Positions 1-5,908 are shown, counted from the first letter of the stretch. The stretch: 6,162 nucleotides of DNA from Gemmatimonadota bacterium (GCA_003567615.1 PWZC01000064.1:1-6162); one strand, 5' to 3'. Notes: generated by a model not told the origin, from the letters alone. A program made the numbers and translations.

Positions 1-626
1 ATCTCGCTGGGCACATCGTGATCCATGGCCACCCGCCCGGCTGAATCCGCGGCCACGAGGATCCGGAAGAATCGAGGTGGCCACACCTCCGGTCCCCGCC
101 GCCTTGTGACCTTGAACGGCACGCCCATCACCCCCACCACCCCGCGCGTCCCGCCGACCCCACCCTCGGTCTTTGCGCCGGTGCCATCCTCGGTCCTGGC
201 ACCGGCGCCGCCCGCACTAGACTCCGGACCCGGATCCGCACTCTGACCCGGATCCGCACTCTGGCCCGGATGCGTGCTGCCCAACTGCCGCCGGTCCCTT
301 CGCTCCCGGTGGTCGGCCAGGGCCTGCAGGGCGCGGTGCCTCCACCGGAAGGCCGTGGACGGCGACACACCCAGGCGACGGGCCGTCAGCCGAATGGAGG
401 TCTGCGCAACCAGTTCCCGGCAGAGCTCAGGCCACCGACCGGGATACCATGAGCCCGCTGGCGCCTTGCCGGTATGCTCACTGAACGTCCGACGACACCC
501 CTTGCAGCGGAATCGCCGTCGGGGCGGCGCCCGCACCGTCCGGACCCACCCCCAGCGCACGACACGAGACGCATTGCACCGGGGGCAGGAGAGTTCGGGA
601 GGCGGAGCGGCGGCATGAATCGACAT
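1..626 (-). CDS. IS1595-type transposase-like protein, N-terminal part (runs off the left edge), catalytic Asp apparently lost
   Basis: The minus-strand frame from the ATG at 626 is open without a stop to base 1, giving 208 codons; the C-terminus is outside the window. A purine-rich GGGGAG lies 8 nt before the ATG, which supports this start. Residues 14-17 (CPRC) and 41-44 (CKGC) form a zinc ribbon. Residues 76-100 (SIRLTARRLGVS.STAFRWRHRAL) are a helix-turn-helix typical of the N-terminus of IS1595-family transposases. Residues about 115-160 are a low-complexity linker with repeated QSADPG and GA(R/K)TE units. In active family members the segment after the HTH carries G-I-V-E-V-D-E-T-Y-F; here residues 162-171 read GVVGVMGVPF, so the first catalytic Asp is missing. 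Residues 187-206 (FRILVAADSAGRVAMDHDVP) match the following strand, usually VPVLVARDRSG. It is probably a dead or domesticated transposase. The family call rests on recalled motifs. Confidence 0.75.
   Translation of the reverse strand, partial: MSIHAAAPPPELSCPRCNASRVVRWGWVRTVRAPPRRRFRCKGCRRTFSEHTGKAPAGSWYPGRWPELCRELVAQTSIRLTARRLGVSPSTAFRWRHRALQALADHRERRDRRQLGSTHPGQSADPGQSADPGPESSAGGAGARTEDGTGAKTEGGVGGTRGVVGVMGVPFKVTRRRGPEVWPPRFFRILVAADSAGRVAMDHDVPSE
175..208. repeat. 12-bp perfect inverted repeat (stem-loop) in the linker-coding part
   Basis: GCGCCGGTGCCA at 175-186 and TGGCACCGGCGC at 197-208 are exact reverse complements with a 10-nt loop. The arms encode the second low-complexity linker stretch (GAGARTEDGTGAKTE) of the minus-strand gene. 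There is no T-run after either arm, so it is not a standard terminator. A structural role is unproven and it may only reflect an inverted-like codon repeat. Confidence 0.8.
227..280. repeat. 18-nt tandem repeat, about 3 copies, inside the transposase-like gene
   Basis: The unit GACCCGGATCCGCACTCT occurs perfectly at 227-244 and 245-262, with a diverged third copy at 263-280. The period is a multiple of three, so on the minus strand it encodes repeated QSADPG residues in the linker between the HTH and the catalytic-like region and keeps the frame. Expansion by replication slippage is the likely origin. Confidence 0.85.
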
Positions 627-770
627 GCCCGAGACTCCCCCCGGTGGCGGGGCGCTTCCATAGCGAAACGGGCCCAGCACCCACGGCTCCGGTCATCACA
701 ATGCGCAGGACCCTTTAGCCGCCCCCTCGGGGTTCGTGCTTGGATGCTGTTGGAAGCGCAGGCAAATCCT

Positions 771-795
771 CGGGGGACCTCTCTGTGGTTCCCCG
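771..795. other. Hairpin in the intergenic region
   Basis: Bases 771-779 (CGGGGGACC) pair with 787-795 (GGTTCCCCG) over nine positions, including one G-U wobble in the plus-strand RNA, around a 7-nt loop (780-786). No T-tract follows on either side, so it is not a canonical intrinsic terminator. It could be an RNA structural element or a relic of a mobile-element end. Confidence 0.5.
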
Positions 796-1049
796 CCGCA
801 AGACTCGCCACCAACACCGTCCAAGAACAAACCACCATGGGCGCAACCAGCACTATCTTCCGCCGTGCACCTGACCTTAACCCTCGCAGGTTGGGACCCC
901 AGGCTCCCTCGCCAGTCGAACAGATGGCCAGCCAGCGGATGTCCGGGATGGTCCTCTCCCTCTCAACCCCACCTGCATGGAGCGAGGAGAAGGACCGTAA
1001 TTGGAATCTGAACCAGGGTGTCATAGGCGTGCCGAGAGCGGCGGTGGAC

Positions 1050-1077
1050 GGGGCTGCGGGAAACGGGGCGGGCCGGG
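1050..1077 (+). other. Putative G-quadruplex motif, intergenic
   Basis: Five G-tracts of 3-4 bases (1050-1053, 1058-1060, 1065-1068, 1070-1072, 1075-1077) are separated by loops of 4, 4, 1 and 2 nt, which meets the usual G3+ N1-7 rule. It is on the plus strand in the non-coding stretch upstream of proline dehydrogenase. Folding is not shown by sequence alone, and such motifs arise readily in GC-rich DNA. Confidence 0.5.
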
Positions 1078-1109
1078 AGGTGCCTGAGCGTCAGGCCGGG
1101 AACGGCCGG

Positions 1110-1141
1110 CGGACGGTTCACTCTACGGACGGTCCACTCTA
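1110..1141. repeat. 16-nt tandem duplication
   Basis: CGGACGGTTCACTCTA (1110-1125) is followed directly by CGGACGGTCCACTCTA (1126-1141), with a single mismatch (T1118 against C1134). Each copy contains a GGACGG-YYYAC core that also recurs in the outer units of the 14-nt array at 1468-1621. Confidence 0.85.
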
Positions 1142-1467
1142 AGGCTTGTCCCAAGTCGCCTACTAACCCCCCATCTGTTCGCGATCCTCCCTCCGTACAT
1201 CATCCATCCGGAAAGGCAAGTAATCTGACAAACGGGACGACGTCACCCCGAATCGCCGCAAAGGAATGCTGGCAGGCTTCTTCCTGATTAAGATGAGAAT
1301 GTCCGTAAGCGGCTGTTTCCGGCGCCCGCCATCGAAGAGTTCCTGTCAGGACGGCAGGCCGCCCCTTCCAAGGCCCCTGGTCGTAGAACCCTGATGAAGC
1401 CCTTTTCCTATCGCTACCGATGTTCCATACGGCAAGTTGTCCTCAGAGCCGCTTCCCGGCGGCTCAA

Positions 1468-1621
1468 GTGGGACGGCTTACGTAGGACTGCTCAGGTAGG
1501 ACTGCTCAGGTAGGACTGCTCAGGTAGGACTGCTCAGGTAGGACTGCTCAGGTAGGACTGCTCAGGTAGGACTGCTCAGGTAGGACGGCTTACGCAGGAC
1601 GGCTTACGCAGGGCCGCTTGC
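1468..1621. repeat. 11-unit array of 14-nt direct repeats upstream of proline dehydrogenase
   Basis: Seven identical copies of GTAGGACTGCTCAG run from 1482 to 1579. They are flanked by a second unit type: GTGGGACGGCTTAC (1468-1481), GTAGGACGGCTTAC (1580-1593), GCAGGACGGCTTAC (1594-1607) and GCAGGGCCGCTTGC (1608-1621). The array is 154 bases with an exact period of 14. Each central unit carries TAG on the plus strand and TGA on the minus strand. Because 14 is not a multiple of three, stops occur in every frame, so the array is not coding. It ends 48 nt before the proline dehydrogenase start. There are no spacers, so it is not CRISPR. It may be a slippage-prone minisatellite or a multi-site operator. 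Confidence 0.95.
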
Positions 1622-1656
1622 GCAGAAATGGGGAATCACAAGCCGGTTGAACTAGC

Positions 1657-1662
1657 AAGGAG
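1657..1662 (+). promoter_or_regulatory. Shine-Dalgarno site fixing the proline dehydrogenase start
   Basis: AAGGAG lies 7 nt before the ATG at 1670. An in-frame upstream ATG at 1628 lacks such a site and would add 14 residues with no family resemblance, so 1670 is preferred. Confidence 0.85.
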
Positions 1663-1669
1663 CCAGTCT

Positions 1670-2617
1670 ATGGGTCTCGGTCGTTCCCTTCTGCTGGCGG
1701 CCGCCGCCAGTGACCGCCTGCGTCGGATGGCCAATGGAAGCCGGGTGGTTCGGCGGGCCACCCGGGCCTTCATGCCCGGAGAGACGGTCGAAGCGGCACT
1801 GGATGCAGGCCGGCGTCTAATAGAAATGGACGGGCGCGGGCTCCTTTTCACCCACCTCGGCGAGGCACTCACCACCCTAGGTGAGGCGCAACGGGTTCGG
1901 GATCACTACCTGGACCTCCTGGACCGGCTGAGGGCCGCGGGAGTTCCCGGCGAGATCTCGGTGAAGCCGACGCAGTTGGGGCTCGACCAGTCCCCGCAGC
2001 GGTGCGCCGAGTTGGCGGCTGAGTTGGCCGATCGGGCCCATGTGGTGGGTTCGGTTCCCTGGCTGGACATGGAAGACTCGTCGTGCGTGGACCGGACGCT
2101 GGATCTTTACGAGAGCTTGAAGGTCGACTATCCCCAAACCGGCCTGGCCCTTCAGGCCTATCTGCGGCGGACCCCCACCGACCTTGAGCGGCTGGCTCCG
2201 CTTGGCCCCGTGGTGCGCTTGGTCAAGGGGGCCTACTCCGAGCCCCCGGAGGTAGCCTTTCCCCGGAAGGCCGACACGGACCGCGCCTTCCGGGAAGTGG
2301 CCCTGCGCATGATGGAGTTGGCCTCCAAGGGGCGGCGCGGGGAAGGACCGCCGAGCCGCGCCGTTCTCGGCACCCACGACCTCCTCCTGGTGGGTCGGAT
2401 CCAAGCCGAGGGTCGGGCGCGGGGACTGCCCCCCGATGCCCTTGAGGTCCACATGCTCTTCGGGATCCGGGCGAACCAGCAGGCCCGGCTGCGCTCGGAG
2501 GGCCAGGCCGTGAGTACCCTCATCAGCTACGGCCAGGACTGGTATCGGTGGTACATGCGCCGGCTGGCCGAGCGGCCGGCCAACGTCTGGTTCGTGGCGC
2601 GGTCCATCTTCGGGTGA
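1670..2617 (+). CDS. Proline dehydrogenase (monofunctional, FAD-dependent)
   Basis: This enzyme oxidises L-proline to delta-1-pyrroline-5-carboxylate with FAD, passing electrons to the respiratory chain, as the first step of proline catabolism to glutamate. The protein is 315 aa, the usual size of a stand-alone bacterial PRODH barrel, and has no P5C dehydrogenase domain. Family motifs appear in order: HLGEAL (62-67), SVKPTQLGL (97-105), DMEDS (133-137), LQAYLRRT (161-168), RLVKGAY (183-189), GTHD (234-237), HMLFGI (261-266) and the substrate-binding helix YMRRLAERPANV (295-306). The Arg pair in that helix, which in the family contacts the proline carboxylate, is intact. The start at 1670 is set by AAGGAG 7 nt upstream. 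It stands alone, convergent with the helicase-nuclease unit, and no P5C dehydrogenase gene is in view. A 14-nt repeat array occupies its upstream region. No clear sigma-70 promoter was found. Confidence 0.95.
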   Translation: MGLGRSLLLAAAASDRLRRMANGSRVVRRATRAFMPGETVEAALDAGRRLIEMDGRGLLFTHLGEALTTLGEAQRVRDHYLDLLDRLRAAGVPGEISVKPTQLGLDQSPQRCAELAAELADRAHVVGSVPWLDMEDSSCVDRTLDLYESLKVDYPQTGLALQAYLRRTPTDLERLAPLGPVVRLVKGAYSEPPEVAFPRKADTDRAFREVALRMMELASKGRRGEGPPSRAVLGTHDLLLVGRIQAEGRARGLPPDALEVHMLFGIRANQQARLRSEGQAVSTLISYGQDWYRWYMRRLAERPANVWFVARSIFG

Positions 2618-2618
2618 T

Positions 2619-2641
2619 GGGGGACAGGGGACGGGGAAGGG
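2619..2641 (+). other. Putative G-quadruplex directly after the proline dehydrogenase stop
   Basis: One base after the TGA, G-tracts of 5, 4, 4 and 3 bases (2619-2623, 2627-2630, 2633-2636, 2639-2641) are spaced by 3, 2 and 2 nt. They are in the sense strand of the proline dehydrogenase transcript. Further G-runs follow to about 2692. No hairpin plus T-tract terminator is present in this 91-bp convergent gap, so this G-rich element is the only notable 3' structure. Confidence 0.6.
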
Positions 2642-2708
2642 AGTACGGGCGACAAAGAGGTGACGGGGGGTGGATCACAGGTTGGGGCGGGATTCTCACG
2701 GATCGATC

Positions 2709-4010
2709 CTACCCCCCGGCCGGCCGGCGAGCCACCCGCTCCACCGCCGCCATGACGGGCCCGATCCGTACCCGGTTCGTGAACCAGGTCACCTCGCCGG
2801 GAAGTTCCGACAACTCCCGGGCGAGCCTCCCTGGTGAGCCCTCGTCCCGTCCGGCGGCGAGCGCTCGGAACGCCACCACCACCAGGTTGTAGAGCCCGGC
2901 GTGGCGAAGCTTTCGGAGCTTCTCTTCCAGGTACTCCGGTGTCCAGAACCCCACGATCTCCACCAGCGCCATACGGCCGTCCCGGTGCCGCACTGTGAAA
3001 TCAGGGAGGAAGACCCGACCCCCCACCGGGACCGGCACGTCTTCCCGGGTGAGGGTCCACCCTTCCCGCTCGGCACCGATCTTTTCGGCAAACGCGTTGG
3101 CCAGATCCTCTTCCCACCCGGAGTCGAAGCGGGGTGGGCGCACCCGTTGGGGGCGGAGGGGACCGGACGCCAACAGCCGATAGGGTACGGGCCGGCCCTC
3201 GTAGAGGACGCGGGCCTCCGCCCTCCATCCGCGGGTCCGAGCCAGGCCCAGGACGACCCGGGCGAGGCGGATCCCGTAGCGCTGCGGCCGGAGGATATAC
3301 GGCGCGGCGGGGCCGGTGAGGGAGATCCGGAACCGGTCGGGCCCAACCGGATGGATCTCGTGCATGAGCCGCGCGAGCTTCACCATCCGGAAGAGATCCC
3401 GCCACCCTTCGCTGGCCTCCACCTCCATTTCCACCGCATCCAGTAGGACGCCGCGGGCCAGGTCCACGTTGTACCGGTGGAGAAGGGCGGTGGGCGAGAG
3501 GCGAGGCGCCCGGACCAGGATCCGGGCTCCCGGGTCGTCGGCGAAGAGCAGCTCCCGCACCCGATCCGGCGTCATCCCCAACGCCTCGGCACTGGCCTGG
3601 TAGGGAGCCCCCTCGTCCCCGGGGACGGGTGGCCACCGCTCGCCCCGCCGCCTATGGAGCTCCCGCCGGACTTCGGTGGCCCGGTGGGCCCCGTCGGGAG
3701 GCCGGAAGCGACTGAGGGAGAGGATCGTCCGGGCCAGGCCGTCCATGCGCCGGGCATCCCGCACCCGCCGCTGTTGCCGTCGAAGCGCCTCTTCCACCGT
3801 CCGACGGGACGACCCCTCGAGGCGCCGCATGAGGCGGAGCACCCGGGCCAGGAAGGGGCGGACCACATTCCGGGGATCGGTGAGGTAGTCCACCTGGAGG
3901 GTTCCGAGAGCCTCGCCCCCATCCTCCGAAACGGAACCGACCTGGGTCCGGGACTCCGCCCGGTCCGGGACATACCGGAGGAAGGGCTCCACGTGAGTGC
4001 GACGAAGCAT
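2709..4010 (-). CDS. bax1: DUF790/Bax1-type nuclease, partner of XPB helicase
   Basis: The 433-aa protein matches the DUF790 family, whose archaeal member Bax1 is a structure-specific nuclease that binds XPB and cuts DNA at bubbles or forks. The conserved LLHRYN segment is at 176-181, followed by a region at about 205-252 (KLARLMHEIH, then LTGPAAPYI and RYGIRLA) typical of the family. The C-terminal PD-(D/E)XK-like nuclease fold has FDSGWEEDLANAF (295-307), FLPDF (334-338) with the candidate metal-binding Asp, and VEIVGFWTPEYLEEKL (350-365) with Glu and downstream Lys. The start ATG at 4010 shares its A with the TGA of the helicase gene (TGATG) and has no good Shine-Dalgarno of its own, so translation is probably coupled. 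The gene ends in TAG at 2711-2709. The nuclease role follows from family and context; the length is ordinary and no defect is visible. Confidence 0.92.
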   Translation of the reverse strand: MLRRTHVEPFLRYVPDRAESRTQVGSVSEDGGEALGTLQVDYLTDPRNVVRPFLARVLRLMRRLEGSSRRTVEEALRRQQRRVRDARRMDGLARTILSLSRFRPPDGAHRATEVRRELHRRRGERWPPVPGDEGAPYQASAEALGMTPDRVRELLFADDPGARILVRAPRLSPTALLHRYNVDLARGVLLDAVEMEVEASEGWRDLFRMVKLARLMHEIHPVGPDRFRISLTGPAAPYILRPQRYGIRLARVVLGLARTRGWRAEARVLYEGRPVPYRLLASGPLRPQRVRPPRFDSGWEEDLANAFAEKIGAEREGWTLTREDVPVPVGGRVFLPDFTVRHRDGRMALVEIVGFWTPEYLEEKLRKLRHAGLYNLVVVAFRALAAGRDEGSPGRLARELSELPGEVTWFTNRVRIGPVMAAVERVARRPAGG

Positions 4011-5440
4011 CAGAGACCGAGCCCCAGCTGCCGGCTACGAGCATCCCGGAGTGCGCCGCGCCTCTTCTGCGAGGCGAAGAACTCGAAGGTGTCCGCCGCC
4101 ACCAGTTCATAGAAGGAAGCCACCTCCTGTCCGCGTCGCCGAAGGATGCGGCCCAGCCGCTGGGCGTGCTGTCGGCGCCCACCCCGACTGGAATCTCCCA
4201 GGATGATACCCACTTTGGCGCCGGGGATGTCCCACCCCTCGTCCAGGACACGGACGCCGGCCAGCGCACGGATGCGTCCCGCTCCCATCCCCGCCAGGAT
4301 TTCCCTTCGCTCCGAGGCCGGGGTGTGGGCGGTCACCATGGGGATGGCGAAGTGGCGGGCTACGGCCTCGGCGGCGTCGCGACTCCCGCAGAAGAGGATG
4401 GCCTGCTCAGCGGGGTGAAGGCGGAGGATACGGCCGGCTTCGAGAAGCTTTCCCCGGCAGGTGTGGACAATGCGCTCCCGCTCCAGGTATGCGTGGAAGG
4501 CCCGCCGGGCCTCCGGCGAACGCCGGGTCTCAGCCATGAAGCGCAGCCACGTCTCCTCAGACGAAGCGCCATCCCCATGGGCATCCATCCAGTCCTGGTA
4601 GAGCCCGTCCGCCCGCCGGTATCGCTCCGACTCATCGGGAGCCAGGGGGAGGAAGCGACGTTCGGTGACGAACTCGGCGAGCTCCCGGTCGGCCATCTCA
4701 CCGATGGTCCTCCGGTACACCACGGGACCCAGAAGCCCTTCCAGTCCGGTGCCCCGATCGTCGGGGTAGGTGGCGGTGAGCCCCAGGCGGTGGGGCGCCG
4801 GAGCAATGCGGAGCGGGTCGAGCCAGATGGACTCGGTGCCGTCACGGGTGTCGGCCAGGTGATGGACTTCGTCCAGGACGAGGAGTCCGAAGCGTTCACC
4901 CTGCCGCTCCAGGATGGAGAAGGCCGAGTGGTAGGTGGTGACGGTGATGCGCCGGGGGTCCTTCTCGTCTCCGTACCAGACCCCTACCTGATGGCCTCCG
5001 AAGGCATCGGCCAACTGGATGAACCACTGGGCCACCAGAGCGCGGGTGGGGGCTACCACCACGGCCCCTTCCCCCCGCTCCCGAATGGCCAGGAGCGCCA
5101 CCAGACTCTTTCCGGCACCGGTAGGGAGCACCACGCTTCCCCTGCGTCCGGCACTCTCCCAGCGGCGCACCGCTTCCCACTGGTAGTCCCGTGGAGTGCG
5201 GGTATCGCGGAAGTCCGGATCCAGCGCCTCGGCGCCGGCGCCCGAGTCTTCCAGATGGGCCAGGCCCTCTTCCCGGGCCCATCGGCGGAGTTCCGGGAGT
5301 CGGTGTCCTGGGGCGACCCACGCGGCCAGGCGCGGATCCCACGTCATCCAGGGCGGAGGAGACACGTCGTCCGGTGGTGTCAGTACCGCCAGCCCGTTGC
5401 GGAATCCCAGCGAGGGAGAAGGGGGCAAGGGGATTTGCAC
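4010..5440 (-). CDS. xpb: XPB/SSL2-family superfamily 2 DNA helicase
   Basis: This is an ATP-dependent DNA-opening motor of the XPB class, expected to act with the downstream nuclease in DNA damage processing. Residues about 14-66 resemble the XPB N-terminal damage-recognition region (MTWDPRLAAWVAPGHRLPEL). Helicase motifs are PRDYQWEAV (83-91), LPTGAGKS Walker A (105-112), VAPTRALVAQW (129-139), DEVHH motif II (190-194), LTAT motif III (221-224), ILFCGS (348-353), VLDEGWDIP motif V (398-406) and QRLGRILRR motif VI (427-435). The DEVH box and the QRLGR(I/V)LR signature are XPB-specific. The Arg-Glu-Asp motif after motif III is replaced by DDR (227-229). The GTG at 5440 is the longest start, but AAGGAG overlaps it (5445-5440); the in-frame TTG at 5428, 11 nt beyond that site, may be the true start. 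It lies 24 nt downstream of DUF4282 and overlaps the nuclease gene by 1 nt. Confidence 0.93.
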   Translation of the reverse strand: MQIPLPPSPSLGFRNGLAVLTPPDDVSPPPWMTWDPRLAAWVAPGHRLPELRRWAREEGLAHLEDSGAGAEALDPDFRDTRTPRDYQWEAVRRWESAGRRGSVVLPTGAGKSLVALLAIRERGEGAVVVAPTRALVAQWFIQLADAFGGHQVGVWYGDEKDPRRITVTTYHSAFSILERQGERFGLLVLDEVHHLADTRDGTESIWLDPLRIAPAPHRLGLTATYPDDRGTGLEGLLGPVVYRRTIGEMADRELAEFVTERRFLPLAPDESERYRRADGLYQDWMDAHGDGASSEETWLRFMAETRRSPEARRAFHAYLERERIVHTCRGKLLEAGRILRLHPAEQAILFCGSRDAAEAVARHFAIPMVTAHTPASERREILAGMGAGRIRALAGVRVLDEGWDIPGAKVGIILGDSSRGGRRQHAQRLGRILRRRGQEVASFYELVAADTFEFFASQKRRGALRDARSRQLGLGL

Positions 5441-5445
5441 TCCTT
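5440..5445 (-). promoter_or_regulatory. Shine-Dalgarno overlapping the nominal helicase start
   Basis: AAGGAG on the minus strand overlaps the first base of the GTG at 5440. It is too close to serve that codon. The next in-frame initiator is TTG at 5428-5426, with 11-nt spacing, which would shorten the protein by four residues. Confidence 0.55.
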
Positions 5446-5464
5446 GGGGTGGGACCGACTCAGA

Positions 5465-5791
5465 TTAGGCCCGGTCCGCCATCCGCTGGGTGTTCTCGGC
5501 GATCCGGAAGACCACCACCAGGATCTCCAGCAGGATGCGCCCGAAGATCAGGTTGAAGAGGAAGACCACAAAGCCTGCCACGACCCCCAGGGCGATCCCC
5601 GCCATGGTGGTCATGGTACCGGTCATGGTGCCACCGTTCCACCCCCAGGCCGAGGCCAGCAGGAAGGCGGTGACGCCGTTCAGCAGCGCCACGATCCAGA
5701 GCAGAGCGTAGAGTATCTTGATGAAGCGGGTCGTGACGAAGGACGAGAAGGAGAAGTCCGTCAGCGTCCCGAAGAAGCTGGGTTGATCCAT
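5465..5791 (-). CDS. DUF4282 small membrane protein
   Basis: This 108-aa protein has the layout of the DUF4282 family: a short cytosolic lead with LTDFSFSSFVT (10-20), a first membrane helix around 26-46 (ILYALLWIVALLNGVTAFLLA), a Gly/Thr/Met-rich loop, a second long hydrophobic stretch around 63-93, and the family's end motif VVFRIAENTQRMA (93-105). Its biochemical role is unknown; members are inner-membrane proteins. The ATG at 5791 has only a poor Shine-Dalgarno, but the protein aligns from its first residues with the family. It ends in TAA at 5467-5465, 24 nt before the helicase start, so it is probably the first gene of a DUF4282-xpb-bax1 transcript. The link to DNA repair is positional only and may be incidental. 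Confidence 0.88.
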   Translation of the reverse strand: MDQPSFFGTLTDFSFSSFVTTRFIKILYALLWIVALLNGVTAFLLASAWGWNGGTMTGTMTTMAGIALGVVAGFVVFLFNLIFGRILLEILVVVFRIAENTQRMADRA

Positions 5792-5822
5792 GGATGGCAG
5801 CCGGTTCGAAGGGAAGAGAGGC

Positions 5823-5834
5823 CGGAAGCTTCCG
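5823..5834. promoter_or_regulatory. Perfect 12-bp palindrome upstream of DUF4282, operator-like
   Basis: CGGAAGCTTCCG reads the same on both strands. It lies 31 nt ahead of the DUF4282 ATG, next to a weak minus-strand -10 box TATTCT (5841-5836), so it would cover the likely transcription start. This is the position of a repressor operator. The regulator is unknown and the promoter assignment is tentative, as no good -35 box was found. Confidence 0.45.
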
Positions 5835-5850
5835 CAGAATAGGCCTCAGC

Positions 5851-5899
5851 CGCACCCGCTGAAAGGGAAGCGCACCCGCTGAAAGGGAAGTGCACCCGC
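5851..5899. repeat. 20-nt tandem repeat between the permease and DUF4282 genes
   Basis: CGCACCCGCTGAAAGGGAAG occurs perfectly at 5851-5870 and 5871-5890, followed by a partial copy (TGCACCCGC, one mismatch) at 5891-5899. It starts about 10 bases beyond the weak -10 box on the minus strand and covers the area where a -35 element or activator sites would lie. No gene fits in this 117-bp gap. Confidence 0.9.
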
Positions 5900-5908
5900 C
5901 GCCCGGAC

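Larger units (their letters stand above)
627..1467. other. Long divergent intergenic region with no recognisable gene
   Basis: About 840 bases separate the minus-strand transposase-like gene from the repeat array ahead of proline dehydrogenase. Open frames occur on both strands, but their translations are rich in Arg, Pro and Gly, show no family motif and lack convincing ribosome binding sites, as expected by chance at this base composition. No tRNA-like fold was seen. Recognisable contents are a hairpin at 771-795, a G-tract cluster at 1050-1077 and a 16-nt tandem duplication at 1110-1141. Any terminal inverted repeat of a former IS element would fall here, but none could be matched because the other end lies outside the window. 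Confidence 0.6.

Noticed and set aside
890..1024. Minus-strand stretch reading IPDIRWLAICSTGEGAW, faintly like a TolB/WD40 beta-propeller blade
   Set aside because: Only one blade-like phrase is seen, the rest of the frame is unlike any propeller protein, and no start signal is present; likely chance.
474..1142. 222-codon plus-strand open frame across the intergenic region
   Set aside because: It overlaps the transposase-like gene antisense, has Arg/Pro-rich sequence with no motif, and ends inside the 16-nt tandem duplication.
1394..1515. 39-codon plus-strand frame starting MKPFSYRYRC
   Set aside because: It runs into the 14-nt array and stops there, has no clear Shine-Dalgarno and no recognisable motif.
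1468..1621. Repeat array considered as CRISPR
   Set aside because: The units are 14 nt and contiguous, with no unique spacers, and no cas genes are nearby.
1628..1669. Upstream ATG at 1628 as proline dehydrogenase start
   Set aside because: It has no Shine-Dalgarno, while the ATG at 1670 has AAGGAG at ideal spacing and begins the conserved family sequence.
2701..2730. Short palindromes (GATCGATC and CCGGCCGG) near the 3' end of the nuclease gene as a terminator
   Set aside because: The CCGGCCGG part is coding, GATCGATC is short, and no T-run follows on either strand.
4166..5842. 558-codon plus-strand open frame opposite the helicase and DUF4282 genes
   Set aside because: It is antisense to two well-recognised genes, its translation is low in family signal and rich in Gly, Pro and His, and long antisense frames are common in GC-rich DNA.
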